DNA from: Luteimonas sp. S4-F44
GTDB lineage: Bacteria > Pseudomonadota > Gammaproteobacteria > Xanthomonadales > Xanthomonadaceae
Direction of reading: 5' to 3'
Length of the DNA: 64,000 nt
NCBI RefSeq assembly: GCF_022637415.1
Contig: NZ_CP093340.1
Coordinates: 124,001-188,000, forward strand
Shown: positions 1 through 12,284 of the stretch, piece by piece
Layout of the letters: each line of letters starts with the position of its first letter
Position numbering within the stretch: position 1 is the stretch's first letter
Notes under the pieces: generated by a model
Database searches by the model: none
What the model was told of the DNA's origin: nothing
Seen by the model: only the letters and a program-made list of their open reading frames with translations
Translations under genes and position numbers: made by a program

Positions 1-2
1 TG

Positions 3-2504
3 TCGCAGGTTGCCACCGACGATGCCGAGGTGCTGGTGCGCGCCTTCGCCGCCTACTTCGGCGCGGTCAATCTGGCCGAGCGCGTGCACCGCATCCGCCG
101 TCGCCGCGACTACCAGCGCGCCAGCGACGCGCCGCAGCCCGGTGGACTGGAAGCCGCGGTGCGCGCGCTGCACGAGGACGGCGTGACCCTCGAGGACTTG
201 CAGGGGTGTCTTTCGCGGCTGCATGTCGAGCCGGTGTTCACCGCGCATCCGACCGAGGCGGTGCGCCGGGTGCTGCTGGAAAAGGAGCGCACGATCGTTG
301 AACGGCTGATCGCCGACATCGACCGCGAACGCACACCGACCGAGCGCCGGGCCGACGACGCCCGGATCGGGCAGGCACTCGCCTCGGCCTGGCAGACCTC
401 CGAATCGCCGGCGCGCAAACCCACCGTCGCCGACGAAGTCGACCATGTCGGCTTCTATCTGTCGAACGTGCTCTACCGCGTGCTGCCGGTGTTCTACGAA
501 GCGCTCGGCGACGCGATCGAACGCGTCTACGGCACGCGGCCCACCTTGCCGCAGGTACTGCGCTTCGGAACCTGGGTCGGCGGCGACATGGACGGCAATC
601 CCAACGTCAACGCCGCCACCATGCGCGCCGCACTTGGCGCCCAACGCAGCCTGGCGCTGGCGCAGTACCGCCGCGACCTGCGCGGGCTGGGCCATGTGCT
701 GACCCAAACCCTGGGCCGGGCGACGATCGACGACGCGGTGCTGGTGCGGGTCGACGACTATCGGCGGCGGCTGCCCGACGCCGAGGCGGTGCTCAATCCA
801 CGGCACGCTGATATGCCCTACCGGCGGCTGCTCGACCTGATCGACGCGCGCCTGGCGGCGACCGCGGCCGAGCATCGCGCCGGCTACCCCGACGCCGGCG
901 CGTTCATCGACGACCTAGTGTTGATCGACGCCAGCCTGCGCGCGCACCGCGGCGAGCACGCCGGGCGCTTCGCGCTCGAACGGTTGCTGTGGCGTGCGCG
1001 CACCTTCGGCTTCCATCTCGCCGCCCTCGACCTGCGTCAGGATTCGGCGGTCCACGACGAGGTCCTCGGCCGCATCGACGGCGGCGACTGGGCGGCGCGC
1101 GATGTCGCCGCGCGCGTCGAACGCCTGCACGCGATGCTCGACGCGCCGCCGCGGGCACCGGCCGGCGACGACGGTGATGTCGTCGCCTCGACACTCGGCG
1201 TGTTCCGCGCCGTGGTCGATCTGCGTCGCAGCCACGGCGAGGCTGCGACCGGCCTGTACATCATCTCGATGGCGCGCAGCGCCGCCGATGCACTGGCGGT
1301 GCTGGCGCTGGCGCGCATCGCCGGCTGCGTCGAGGACGGCGACGTACCGCTCGATGTCGCCCCGCTGTTCGAGACCGTCGATGACCTGGAGGCGGCACCG
1401 GCGGTCATGCGCGCGCTGTTCGACGATCCCCGCTACCGGGCGCATCTGGCCACGCGCGGCGACCGCCAGACCGTGATGCTCGGCTACTCGGACAGCGCCA
1501 AGGACGGTGGCTTGCTGGCCTCGCGTTGGGCGTTGCAGCGCACCCAGGTTGAACTGACCGCGCTGGCCCAGGCCGCCGGGGTGCGCATCGCCTTCTTCCA
1601 CGGCCGCGGCGGTTCGGTCAGTCGCGGCGGCGGCAAGACCGGCCGCGCGATCCATGCCGCGCCGCGCGGCTCGGTCGACGGCGTGCTGCGCGTGACCGAG
1701 CAGGGCGAGGTGATCCACCGCAAGTACGGCATCCGCGCGCTGGCGCTGCGCAACCTCGAACAGACCGCCGCCGCGGTGCTGCAGGCCACGCTGCGTCCGC
1801 GCCCGGCCGACCCGCGCGAGGACGCCTGGCGGGCCCTGGCCAGCGAACTTGCCGGCGTCTCGCGCGCGCACTACCGCGCACTGGTGCACGAGCGCGAGGA
1901 CTTCCCCGATTACTTCCGCGCCGCCACGCCGATCGATGTCATCGAGCGGCTGCAGATCGGTTCGCGGCCTTCGCGTCGGCGCGAGGGCGGCATCGCCAAC
2001 CTGCGCGCGATTCCCTGGGTGTTCGCCTGGGCGCAGAACCGCTCCGGCCTGACCGGCTGGTACGGCCTGGGCACCGCGCTCGCGCACGGCATCGCGCGCC
2101 ACGGCCGCGAAGCGATGACCGAGATGGCCCGCGACTGGCCGTTCTTCCGCGCCGCGCTCGACGATGTCGAGATGCTGCTGGCCAAGAGCGACATCGACAT
2201 CTTCGAGCGCTATTCGCAGCTGGCCGGCGACGCTCATGCCGCGTTCTTCCCCGAGATCGCGGCGGAGTTCCGCCGCACCCGCGACGCGATCCTGCTGCTC
2301 AAGGACCAGGACGTGCTGCTGGCCGACGACTACCGCCTGCAGTTGTCGATCCGCCTGCGCAACCCCTACGTCGATCCGATCAGCCTGCTGCAGGTCGAAC
2401 TGCTGCGCCGCTGGCGCGCCGCCGACCGCGAGGACGACAACCTGCTGCGCGCGCTGATCTCGACCGTCAACGGCATTGCCGCGGGCATCCAGAACACCGG
2501 CTGA
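3..2504 (+). CDS. ppc: Phosphoenolpyruvate carboxylase (5' end outside window)
   Basis: This enzyme carboxylates phosphoenolpyruvate with bicarbonate to oxaloacetate, replenishing the TCA cycle in the cytoplasm. The reading frame is open to the first bases, so the true start lies upstream; 833 residues are visible and bacterial family members are usually 880-930. Recognisable motifs are FTAHPTEA (the catalytic histidine loop), GGDMDGNPN, GYSDSAKDGG, FHGRGGSVSRGGG (the mobile PEP-binding loop) and the conserved C-terminal QNTG, where the final glycine is needed for activity in the family. The gene is intact at its 3' end and lies about 200 bases upstream of frmR on the same strand. Identification is essentially certain. 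Confidence 0.97.
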   Translation, partial: SQVATDDAEVLVRAFAAYFGAVNLAERVHRIRRRRDYQRASDAPQPGGLEAAVRALHEDGVTLEDLQGCLSRLHVEPVFTAHPTEAVRRVLLEKERTIVERLIADIDRERTPTERRADDARIGQALASAWQTSESPARKPTVADEVDHVGFYLSNVLYRVLPVFYEALGDAIERVYGTRPTLPQVLRFGTWVGGDMDGNPNVNAATMRAALGAQRSLALAQYRRDLRGLGHVLTQTLGRATIDDAVLVRVDDYRRRLPDAEAVLNPRHADMPYRRLLDLIDARLAATAAEHRAGYPDAGAFIDDLVLIDASLRAHRGEHAGRFALERLLWRARTFGFHLAALDLRQDSAVHDEVLGRIDGGDWAARDVAARVERLHAMLDAPPRAPAGDDGDVVASTLGVFRAVVDLRRSHGEAATGLYIISMARSAADALAVLALARIAGCVEDGDVPLDVAPLFETVDDLEAAPAVMRALFDDPRYRAHLATRGDRQTVMLGYSDSAKDGGLLASRWALQRTQVELTALAQAAGVRIAFFHGRGGSVSRGGGKTGRAIHAAPRGSVDGVLRVTEQGEVIHRKYGIRALALRNLEQTAAAVLQATLRPRPADPREDAWRALASELAGVSRAHYRALVHEREDFPDYFRAATPIDVIERLQIGSRPSRRREGGIANLRAIPWVFAWAQNRSGLTGWYGLGTALAHGIARHGREAMTEMARDWPFFRAALDDVEMLLAKSDIDIFERYSQLAGDAHAAFFPEIAAEFRRTRDAILLLKDQDVLLADDYRLQLSIRLRNPYVDPISLLQVELLRRWRAADREDDNLLRALISTVNGIAAGIQNTG

Positions 2505-2648
2505 GTCGGACCGCCGCGCACGTTCGACACGGCCTTCCGTCCCGTCCCGCCGACGCGCGCCGGCGGTACACGCTGCGCGCGCATCGAGTCACCGTTGTCC
2601 GGCCAGGCGCAGCGTCGATCAAGGCGCGCGGCACGTCGTTGTGGCCGT

Positions 2649-2690
2649 TTGCGCGCACGCATCCCCGTCGCGATATACTCCACCCCAGTA
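2649..2690 (+). promoter_or_regulatory. Putative frmR promoter with FrmR-type operator
   Basis: A TATACT box (2674-2679) precedes frmR, with a weak TTGCGC at 2649-2654 (19-base spacing). Overlapping the -10 is an inverted repeat, TACT (2676-2679) and AGTA (2687-2690), separated by seven mostly C bases. AT-rich half-sites flanking a C/G tract are the usual form of CsoR/RcnR/FrmR operators, so autoregulation by the FrmR encoded just downstream is likely. The assignment is by pattern only. Confidence 0.5.
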
Positions 2691-2708
2691 CCAGCCCGCA
2701 GGCCGGCC

Positions 2709-4143
<1,435 letters not shown>

Positions 4144-4183
4144 CCTGCTTCTGCGAGCCCCCCATTCCTGAGTCCGGATTGCC

Positions 4184-5014
4184 ATGAAACGCATCGAACA
4201 CCGCGCCAGCTTCGGCGGCTGGCAGGACGTCTACGAACACACCTCCGACACGCTCGGCTGCACGATGCGGTTCGCGGTCTATCTGCCGCCGCAGGCCGAA
4301 CAGGGCCCGCTGCCGGTGCTGTACTGGCTGAGCGGCCTGACCTGCAACGAGCAGAACTTCATCACCAAGGCCGGTGCGCAGCGCTACGCCGCCGAGCACG
4401 GCGTGATGCTCGTTGCGCCCGACACCAGCCCGCGCGGCGAGGCCGTGGCCGATGCCGAGGGCTACGACCTCGGCCAGGGGGCCGGCTTCTATGTCGACGC
4501 CACGCAGGCGCCGTGGGCGGCGCACTACCGCATGCACGATTACATCGCGCGCGAACTGCCCGCGTTGATCGAAGCGCAGTTCCCGGCCACCGGTGCGCGC
4601 GCGATCAGCGGGCATTCGATGGGCGGCCACGGCGCGCTGGTGATTGCGCTCAAGCACCCGGGGCGCTACCGCAGCGTGTCGGCGTTCTCGCCGATCGTCG
4701 CGCCCAGCCAGGTGCCGTGGGGTGAGAAGGCGTTCTCGGCGTATCTCGGCGACGACCGCGCCGCCTGGCAGGCCTGGGATGCAACCGCGTTGGTGGCCAC
4801 GGCGCGCGAGCGGCTGCCGCTGCTGATCGACCAGGGCGAGGCCGACGAGTTCCTCGACGGCCAGCTGCGCCCGCAGCTGCTGCAGGCCGCCTGCGCCGCC
4901 GCCAGCCATCCGCTCGAACTGCGCATGCAGCCCGGCTACGACCACAGCTACTACTTCATCGCCAGCTTCATCGGCGACCATATCGCCCACCACGCCCGCG
5001 CGCTGCGCGGCTGA
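4184..5014 (+). CDS. fghA: S-formylglutathione hydrolase
   Basis: A 276-residue alpha/beta-hydrolase of the esterase D family that hydrolyses S-formylglutathione to formate and glutathione, completing formaldehyde detoxification. The nucleophile elbow is GHSMGGHG with Ser145; Asp221 and His254 complete the triad. It starts 41 bases after frmA and is probably in the same transcript. Length and motifs are normal. Confidence 0.95.
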   Translation: MKRIEHRASFGGWQDVYEHTSDTLGCTMRFAVYLPPQAEQGPLPVLYWLSGLTCNEQNFITKAGAQRYAAEHGVMLVAPDTSPRGEAVADAEGYDLGQGAGFYVDATQAPWAAHYRMHDYIARELPALIEAQFPATGARAISGHSMGGHGALVIALKHPGRYRSVSAFSPIVAPSQVPWGEKAFSAYLGDDRAAWQAWDATALVATARERLPLLIDQGEADEFLDGQLRPQLLQAACAAASHPLELRMQPGYDHSYYFIASFIGDHIAHHARALRG

Positions 5015-5026
5015 CAGGCCGGGCGG

Positions 5027-5512
5027 TTACGGGGCGTCGCTGACCACCAGCGAGCGGCGCAGGCGGTCGGCGTCCTCGAGCGTGTCGGTCGTCACCTGGA
5101 AGCCATCGGAAAAGGGACCGGCGATGGTCGCGGCGAGCAGCAGCTGGTCGTTCGCGACCAGGCCCAGCATCCGGCCGACGTGGTCGGCGGTCAGCGCTTT
5201 GAGCTGGGCGGCGCCGGGTGCCGTGAACTCGAACACGACCGCGGGGTGGTCACCGACGACCTCGGCGCGGATCGAGCGGATCTCGGCGCCGGGGATCGTG
5301 TCGACGTGACGCAACTGGAGTGTGCGGCCGTCGTCGGTGGTCCAGGCGCGCGCATCACTGCTCGGCGCCGCGCCCGCAGGCGGTGCCAGGTGCAGTTCGA
5401 GATCGACGTAGCGCTCGGAGACGGCGGGCTCGGCGGGCGCCTGGCTGCAAGCGGGCAGCGCGACGAGTGCGGACAAGGCAAGCAGGACAGAAAGCAGCGG
5501 CGTTCGCGACAT
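5027..5512 (-). CDS. Lipoprotein with SecD P1-head-like domain
   Basis: A 161-residue protein with a lipoprotein signal peptide (lipobox LPAC near residue 22), so probably membrane-anchored and periplasmic. The mature part, around residues 75-155, carries the pattern VVFEFTAPGAAQLKALT, then VGRMLGLVANDQLL, then an aliphatic strand and a TLEDADRLRR helix. That order resembles the periplasmic head subdomain of SecD/SecDF, which here is detached from any membrane channel. Its function is unknown. It lies convergent to fghA with a 12-base gap and downstream of comF on the same strand. Confidence 0.8.
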   Translation of the reverse strand: MSRTPLLSVLLALSALVALPACSQAPAEPAVSERYVDLELHLAPPAGAAPSSDARAWTTDDGRTLQLRHVDTIPGAEIRSIRAEVVGDHPAVVFEFTAPGAAQLKALTADHVGRMLGLVANDQLLLAATIAGPFSDGFQVTTDTLEDADRLRRSLVVSDAP

Positions 5513-5557
5513 GGGCAGGACCGTGTGGGGGACGTCGCATCATCCTACCCGCCGCGC

Positions 5558-6289
5558 TCATGGCACCCGCGCGCAGACCCAGGCATCGACGCGCGCGATG
5601 CCCAGGCGACGCAGCGCCAGCGCGGCCGCGTGCAGGGTCGCGCCGGTGGTCATGACGTCGTCGACCAGCGCAACGTGCGCGGGCAGGACGCCGCGGGCCG
5701 TCGCGGCGAAGGCGCCGCGGACATTGCGACGCCGCGCCGGCGCATCGAGCCGGGACTGCGGTGCGGTGGCACGCTGCCGACGCAGCAGGTCGGCGCGCAG
5801 CGGCAACGCGAGCGCACGGGACAGCGGGCGGGCCAGTTCGAGCGCCTGGTCGTAGCCGCGGGCGCGCAACCGCGCCGGGTGCAGCGGCACCGGCACCAGC
5901 GCATCGGGCCGAGGCCGCGTGGCCAGCGCCCGCGCCATCGACGCCGACAGCAGCGCACCGGCGGCGAGGTCGCGGTGGAACTTCAGCCGCGGCAGCAGGC
6001 GATCGACCGGAAAGCCGTAGACGAACGCCGCGTAGGTCGCATCGAGCGGCGGCGGGCGGCGCAGGCATCCCCCGCACAGCGTGTCGCCGGCCGCCAGCGG
6101 GACCGCGCAGCGCGCGCAGGCCGGACCGGTCCACGGCAGTGCCGCGGCGCAGGCCGCGCACAGTGCCCGGCCGTCGTCGCCGCGTTCTTCACACACCAGG
6201 CAGCGCGCCGCGAACAGGCGCCGCAGCCAGCGATGGCCACGGCGCTCGTCAACCGGCGGGCCGGGCGTCTGGTTGACAGCCTGCGTCAT
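5558..6289 (-). CDS. comF: ComF family competence/phosphoribosyltransferase-like protein
   Basis: A 243-residue cytoplasmic protein with an N-terminal zinc-ribbon of paired cysteines (CLVC, CAAC, CARC, CGGC) and a C-terminal phosphoribosyltransferase fold with the PRPP-loop motif [14 protein letters not shown]. ComF proteins take part in handling incoming single-stranded DNA during natural transformation; the biochemical reaction is not settled. The ATG at 6289 is preferred to one at 6340, which would run into the start of the divergent bioB. comF next to bioB is the usual order in Xanthomonadaceae. Confidence 0.88.
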   Translation of the reverse strand: MTQAVNQTPGPPVDERRGHRWLRRLFAARCLVCEERGDDGRALCAACAAALPWTGPACARCAVPLAAGDTLCGGCLRRPPPLDATYAAFVYGFPVDRLLPRLKFHRDLAAGALLSASMARALATRPRPDALVPVPLHPARLRARGYDQALELARPLSRALALPLRADLLRRQRATAPQSRLDAPARRRNVRGAFAATARGVLPAHVALVDDVMTTGATLHAAALALRRLGIARVDAWVCARVP

Positions 6290-6338
6290 GCTTTCCAGAC
6301 TGCCGGCCCTATCCCGCCGCGACCGTCGGAAAACCACC

Positions 6339-7412
6339 ATGTCCGTTGTCAGCCACGCCCGCGATACCGCCGGCCAGCCCGCCCTGCGTCACGATTGGAG
6401 CCGTTCGGAGGTCGAGGCGCTGTTCGCGCTGCCGCTGACCGAACTGCTGTTCCGCGCCGCGCAGGTGCATCGCCAGCATTTCGATCCGGCCGAGGTCCAG
6501 GTCAGCACGCTGCTGTCGGTCAAGACCGGCGGTTGCCCGGAGGACTGCGCCTACTGTCCGCAGGCCCAGCGCTACCACACCGGTGTCGATGCGACCAAGC
6601 TGATGGCCACCGAGGCGGTGCTGGAGAAGGCGCGCCAGGCCAAGGCCGCCGGCGCGACCCGCTTCTGCATGGGCGCGGCGTGGCGCTCGCCCAAGGACCG
6701 CGACATCCCGAAGGTCGCGGCGATGATTCGCGAGGTCAAGGCGTTGGGCATGGAGACCTGCGCCACGCTGGGCATGCTCAGCGGTGAGCAGGCGCGCGCG
6801 CTCAAGGACGCGGGCCTGGACTACTACAACCACAACATCGACACCGATCCCGAGTACTACGACGCGATCATCCGCACGCGCGATCTGCAGGACCGCTTCG
6901 ACACGCTCGAGCACGTGCGCGAGGCGGGCCTGAAGACCTGCTGCGGCGGCATCGTCGGCATGGGCGAGAGCGGCCGCCAGCGCGCCGGTCTGCTGCGCAC
7001 GCTGGCCAACCTGCCGGCGCATCCCGATTCGGTGCCGATCAACCGGCTGGTGCAGGTGGAGGGCACGCCGCTGCATGGCACCGAGCAGATCGACCCGTTC
7101 GACTTCGTGCGCACGATCGCGGTCGCGCGGATCCTGATGCCGCGCTCGATGGTGCGGCTGTCGGCCGGGCGCCAGGACATGAGCGACGAACTGCAGGCGA
7201 TGTGCTTTCTGGCCGGCGCGAACTCGATCTTCTACGGCGAGCAGTTGCTGACCACCGGCAACCCCGACACCGAGCGCGACCTGGCGCTGTTCGCGCGCCT
7301 GGGCCTGCGGCCGATGCAGGTGATGGTCGATGCCGCCGATCACGACCACCCGGGCACCGTGCACGCCGACATCATCGAACTGCCGCAGCACCCGGCGAGC
7401 TGCGCGGCATGA
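6339..7412 (+). CDS. bioB: Biotin synthase
   Basis: A 357-residue radical-SAM enzyme that inserts sulfur into dethiobiotin to make biotin. The [4Fe-4S] motif is Cys66-x3-Cys70-x2-Cys73 in [10 protein letters not shown], preceded by LLSVKTGG. The downstream YYNHNIDT and [10 protein letters not shown] segments are typical BioB. The start codon is 49 bases from the divergent comF start, so the two genes probably share a promoter region. It is the first gene of bioB-bioF-transporter-bioH-bioC. Confidence 0.97.
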   Translation: MSVVSHARDTAGQPALRHDWSRSEVEALFALPLTELLFRAAQVHRQHFDPAEVQVSTLLSVKTGGCPEDCAYCPQAQRYHTGVDATKLMATEAVLEKARQAKAAGATRFCMGAAWRSPKDRDIPKVAAMIREVKALGMETCATLGMLSGEQARALKDAGLDYYNHNIDTDPEYYDAIIRTRDLQDRFDTLEHVREAGLKTCCGGIVGMGESGRQRAGLLRTLANLPAHPDSVPINRLVQVEGTPLHGTEQIDPFDFVRTIAVARILMPRSMVRLSAGRQDMSDELQAMCFLAGANSIFYGEQLLTTGNPDTERDLALFARLGLRPMQVMVDAADHDHPGTVHADIIELPQHPASCAA

Positions 7413-7439
7413 CGTCGGCGCGCGCGGACGCGGGCGGCG

Positions 7440-8644
<1,205 letters not shown>

Positions 8645-8648
<4 letters not shown>

Positions 8649-9649
8649 GCACGCAGCCCCACGACAACCGCCGCGCCCTGCTGGCGGTGGCGATCGCACT
8701 GGCTTCGGCGCTGTTCTTCACGCTGACCTACGTGCTCAACCGCGCCAGCGCCAGCGGCGGCGGCCACTGGGCGTGGACCGCCTGCCTGCGCTATTTCATC
8801 ACCCTGCCGCTGCTGCTGCCGTTGATGCCGTGGCAAGGCGGCGCCGCGCCGGTGCTGCGTGCGATCGTCGCGCATCCGTGGGCGTGGCTGCGCTGCAGCG
8901 CGATCGGTTTCCTGCTGTTCTACGGCATGCTCTCGTTCGCCGCGTCCAGCGGCCCGGCGTGGCTGGTCGCCGGCAGTTTCCAGTTCACCGTGATCGCCGG
9001 CATGTTGTGCGCGCCGCTGCTCTATCGCGACGCCCGGCGCCGCGTGCCGCCGGCCGCGCTGGCCGTGGCGGCAGCGATCCTGGTCGGCGTGCTGCTGATG
9101 CAGTTCGGCCACGGCGGGGCGGGCCTGGACGCGGCGGGCTGGATCGCGCTGGCCTGCGTGCTGACCGCGGCGATCGCCTACCCGCTGGGCAATCGTCTGC
9201 TGTTGCTGCATCTGGAGCGCACCGGCGAAGACCTCAGCGCGACCCAGCGCGTGTTCGGACTGACGCTGGCCAGCCAGCCGTTGTGGCTGGTCGTGGCGGC
9301 CTTCGCCTGGCACCAGGCCGGCGCACCATCGCTGCCACAGGTGTGGCTGGCGGCAGGCGTGGCGCTGAGCGCGGGCGTGATTGCGACCATCCTGTTTTTC
9401 CAGGCGACCGGCATGGTCCGGCACAATCCGGTCGCGCTCGGCGCGGCCGAGGCGATGCAGGCGGCCGAACTGCTGTTCGCCGCGCTGCTGGGCGCGCTGT
9501 TTCTGCACGAGGCCTGGCCCCAGGGCCGGGCGCTGCTCGGCGCGCTGGTGGTGACCGGCGGCATCGTCGCGTTCGCGCTGCTGGTCGCGCGCCCGGCGGC
9601 GACCAGCCCGCGTCGCACGCGCGCGCTGCGCGGGGACAAGGGCGCATGA
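8645..9649 (+). CDS. EamA/DMT-superfamily membrane transporter inside the biotin operon
   Basis: A 334-residue integral membrane protein with about ten hydrophobic helices and a short basic cytoplasmic tail, resembling the multidrug-resistance-efflux branch of the drug/metabolite transporter superfamily. It overlaps bioF upstream and bioH downstream by ATGA junctions, so it is translated as part of the biotin operon. Its substrate is unknown. A biotin precursor or vitamin-related compound is suggested only by context; chance insertion of an unrelated exporter is possible. Confidence 0.85.
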
Positions 9650-10485
9650 CCCACGAAGGCACACCGACGATGCACGACACCCCCTCGGCCACCGTGCTGC
9701 CCGATGACGGCAGCGGCCTGCACATCGAGGTCTGTGGCGACGGGCCGCCGCTGGTGCTGCTGCACGGTTGGGCGATGCATGGCGGCGTGTTCGCGCCGCT
9801 GGTCGCGCGCCTGCGCGCCCACCGCACCGTCTACTGCGTGGACCTGCCGGGTCATGGACACAGTCGCGAGGCCACCGTGCCGCTGGCGCTCGCACCGGTG
9901 GTCGATGCGCTCGCGTCGCGGCTGCCGCCGGCGCCGTGGCTGGGCTGGTCGCTCGGCGGGCTGTTCGCACTGCAAGCGGCAGCGACTCGCCCGGGCACGG
10001 TGACTGCGCTGGCGATGCTGTGTGCGAGCCCGCGGTTCGTGCGCGGCGACGACTGGACGCACAGCATGGCGCCGGAGATCTTCCACGACTTCGCGCGTGG
10101 TCTACGCGACGACTACCGCGGTACCCTCGACCGCTTCATCGCATTGGAGGCGTTTGGCTCGGAGGATGCGCGTGGCGAGTTGCGCGCGCTGCGCGCGGAG
10201 GTGTTCGCGCGTGGCGAGCCGGCCGCGCATGCGCTCGCCGAGGGGCTGCAACTGCTGCGCACCGTCGACCTGCGCGCGGCGTTGCCCGGACTCACCTTGC
10301 CCAGCCTGTGGCTGGCCGGTCGCCGCGACCGGCTGGTGAACCCCCAGGCGATGCACGCCGCCGCCGCGCAGGCCCCCGGTGCGCAGGCGCACACGATTGC
10401 GCATGCCGGCCACGCGCCGTTCCTGACCCATGCCGATGCCGTGGCCGAGCAGTTGCTCGCCTTCCTGCCCGCGGCTGCGACCTGA
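9646..10485 (+). CDS. bioH: Pimeloyl-ACP methyl ester carboxylesterase
   Basis: A 279-residue alpha/beta-hydrolase that removes the methyl ester from pimeloyl-ACP methyl ester, ending the BioC/BioH route to pimelate. The nucleophile is Ser102 in GWSLGG; Asp228 (RRDRLVN) and His256 (HAGHAPF) complete the triad. The ATG at 9646 overlaps the transporter stop and follows a purine-rich GGGGACAAGGG; a second in-frame ATG at 9670 is possible and would remove eight residues. It is followed after 33 bases by bioC. Confidence 0.92.
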   Translation: MTHEGTPTMHDTPSATVLPDDGSGLHIEVCGDGPPLVLLHGWAMHGGVFAPLVARLRAHRTVYCVDLPGHGHSREATVPLALAPVVDALASRLPPAPWLGWSLGGLFALQAAATRPGTVTALAMLCASPRFVRGDDWTHSMAPEIFHDFARGLRDDYRGTLDRFIALEAFGSEDARGELRALRAEVFARGEPAAHALAEGLQLLRTVDLRAALPGLTLPSLWLAGRRDRLVNPQAMHAAAAQAPGAQAHTIAHAGHAPFLTHADAVAEQLLAFLPAAAT

Positions 10486-10518
10486 CGCGCCATCTTCCGT
10501 CACCGAATCGCCGACCCC

Positions 10519-11418
10519 ATGACCGCCATCTTCGATCGTACCCACGTCCGCCGGGCGTTCTCACGCGCCTCGTCGAGCTACGCCGGCGCCGCCGCCCTGC
10601 AGCGGCAGGTCGAGGCGCATCTGCTCGAGTCGCTGGACTATCTCGACGACCGCGTGCCGGGCTGCGTGCTCGATGTCGGCAGCGGCCCGGCGCACGCCGC
10701 GCTGGCGATGCGCGCGCGCTGGCCCAAGGCGCGCATCGTCGCGGTGGACCTGGCCTTGCCGATGCTGCAGCAGGCGCCGGTGCGCACCGGCTGGCGTGAC
10801 CGCCTCGGGCTGCAGCGGCCGGTCGATCGGGTCTGCGCCGATCTGCGTGCGCTGCCGATCGCCGACGACAGCGTCGACGTGCTGTTCTGCAACCTGTCGC
10901 TGCAATGGGTCGAGGATCTGGCGGCTGCGTTCGCCGGCTTTCGCCGGGTGCTGCGTCCCGACGGTCTGTTGCTGTGTTCGACATTCGGGCCGCAGACCCT
11001 GATCGAACTGCGCGAGGCCTTCGGCCATGCAGACGAGGTGCCACACGTCAGCCCGTTCGCATCGATCGCCGAGTTCGGCGACGCGCTGATGCAGGCCGGC
11101 TTCCGCAACCCGGTGCTCGACCGCGAGGTCGTGGTCCACCATCACCCCGACATGACCGCGCTGATGCGCGAGCTGCGTGCGGTCGGCGCGACCAACGCGC
11201 TGGCCGGTCGCCGCCGTGCGCTGACTGGCCGCGCGCGCTTCGCCGCGGCCGCCGCGCACTACGCGCAGTTCCGTGAACCCGAGGGTCTGCCAGCGAGCTG
11301 GGAATGGATCACCGCGATGGCCTGGGCGCCGCAGCCGGGTGCGCCGATCCGCGACGGCGGCGAGGAACTGGCGCGGTTCCCGGCCAGCGCGATCCCGGTC
11401 CGCCGACGGCGCGACTGA
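10519..11418 (+). CDS. bioC: Malonyl-ACP O-methyltransferase
   Basis: A 299-residue SAM-dependent methyltransferase that methylates the free carboxyl of malonyl-ACP so that fatty acid synthesis can build the pimeloyl chain. Visible are the N-terminal RRAFSRASSSYAGAAALQ segment typical of BioC, the SAM-binding motif VLDVGSGPAH (residues about 50-59), and FCNLSLQWVED. It closes the biotin operon. bioA and bioD are not in this window. Confidence 0.94.
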   Translation: MTAIFDRTHVRRAFSRASSSYAGAAALQRQVEAHLLESLDYLDDRVPGCVLDVGSGPAHAALAMRARWPKARIVAVDLALPMLQQAPVRTGWRDRLGLQRPVDRVCADLRALPIADDSVDVLFCNLSLQWVEDLAAAFAGFRRVLRPDGLLLCSTFGPQTLIELREAFGHADEVPHVSPFASIAEFGDALMQAGFRNPVLDREVVVHHHPDMTALMRELRAVGATNALAGRRRALTGRARFAAAAAHYAQFREPEGLPASWEWITAMAWAPQPGAPIRDGGEELARFPASAIPVRRRRD

Positions 11419-11439
11419 CGCCGCGCCGCCGGCGCAGGC

Positions 11440-12189
11440 TCAACCGGCCTCGGCCATCCAGGCCTCGGCATCGGCGCCGGCCGCAATGCGCATCGGCGTT
11501 CCGGGCTCGGTCGTCGCCCGCCAGATCGCCTCGGCCACGTCCGAGGCCTGCGTGACCGGGCCGCCGGTCTCGCGGAAGCCGGCGATCATGCGCTCGACCA
11601 GCGGCCCGTACGCGGGATGGTCGACGCCACGCAGGTGCGCACGCGCGTTCTCGCCGAAGCGCGTTTCCGGCGCCCGGCCGGGCAACACCAGCCGCACGCG
11701 GATGCCCAGCGGCTCGACCTCGACGGCCAGCGATTCGGTCAGCGCCTCGACCGCCGCCTTGCTGGCGCGATAGACGCCCAGCAACGGCAGCGGCCGCAGG
11801 GTCACCGACGAACTGACGTTGACCACGACCCCGGCGCCGCGTTCGCGGAACTGCGGCAGTACCGCTTGCGTCGTCGCCAGCGTGCCCAGGGTGTTGGTGC
11901 GCAGCAGCGACAGCGCGACGTCGGCCGGCGTCAGCTCGACCGGGGCCGGCGCACCGAAGCCGGCGTTGTTGACGAGCGCGTCGATCGGCCCGGCGGCGTC
12001 GACCGCCCGCGCGATGCTGTCGGCATCGGTGACATCGAGCGGCAGCACGCGCAGCCGCTCGGACGCAGGCAAGACATCGGGACGCGGCGTGCGCATCGTT
12101 GCGACGACGTGCCAACCGCGTTCGAGGAACAGCTGCGCGGTCTGCAGGCCGAAGCCGGAGGAGCAGCCGGTGATCAGGACAGTGGACAT
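11440..12189 (-). CDS. Short-chain dehydrogenase/reductase
   Basis: A 249-residue classical SDR. The cofactor-binding motif is TGCSSGFG (residues 7-14), followed by NNAG (74-77), catalytic Ser126/127 in VNVSSS, and YRASK with Tyr140 and Lys144. It is a cytoplasmic NAD(P)-dependent oxidoreductase of unknown substrate. It is transcribed divergently from an AraC-type regulator across a 95-base gap, which suggests control by that regulator. The true start is the ATG at 12189 immediately before the nucleotide-binding fold; the reading frame is open further upstream but not coding. Confidence 0.9.
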   Translation of the reverse strand: MSTVLITGCSSGFGLQTAQLFLERGWHVVATMRTPRPDVLPASERLRVLPLDVTDADSIARAVDAAGPIDALVNNAGFGAPAPVELTPADVALSLLRTNTLGTLATTQAVLPQFRERGAGVVVNVSSSVTLRPLPLLGVYRASKAAVEALTESLAVEVEPLGIRVRLVLPGRAPETRFGENARAHLRGVDHPAYGPLVERMIAGFRETGGPVTQASDVAEAIWRATTEPGTPMRIAAGADAEAWMAEAG

Positions 12190-12239
12190 GGGCGATGCCT
12201 GTTGGGGGAGGAGCCTCGACGATAGGGCGCGGCGGCCGG

Positions 12240-12250
12240 ACCCTCTAGAA
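12240..12250 (+). promoter_or_regulatory. Possible -10 region in the SDR/AraC divergent promoter
   Basis: The 95-base gap between the divergent SDR and AraC genes holds a TAGAAT-like hexamer in an otherwise GC-rich stretch, about 35 bases before the AraC start. No clear -35 or operator can be read, so this is a weak call based on position and composition. Confidence 0.25.
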
Positions 12251-12284
12251 TCGAACGTCGCCCATTCCACGCCGAGCGTCCTGC

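Noticed and set aside
915..2237. Long minus-strand open frame opposite ppc
   Set aside because: High-GC coding sequence leaves long stop-free antisense frames; this one lacks a domain, signal or ribosome-binding site and lies fully inside ppc. The same applies to other long antisense frames, for example opposite the TonB receptor, the M28 peptidase/kinase region and the GH127 gene.
6287..6340. comF starting at 6340
   Set aside because: It would overlap the bioB start codon and add residues not typical of ComF; the ATG at 6289 fits the family.
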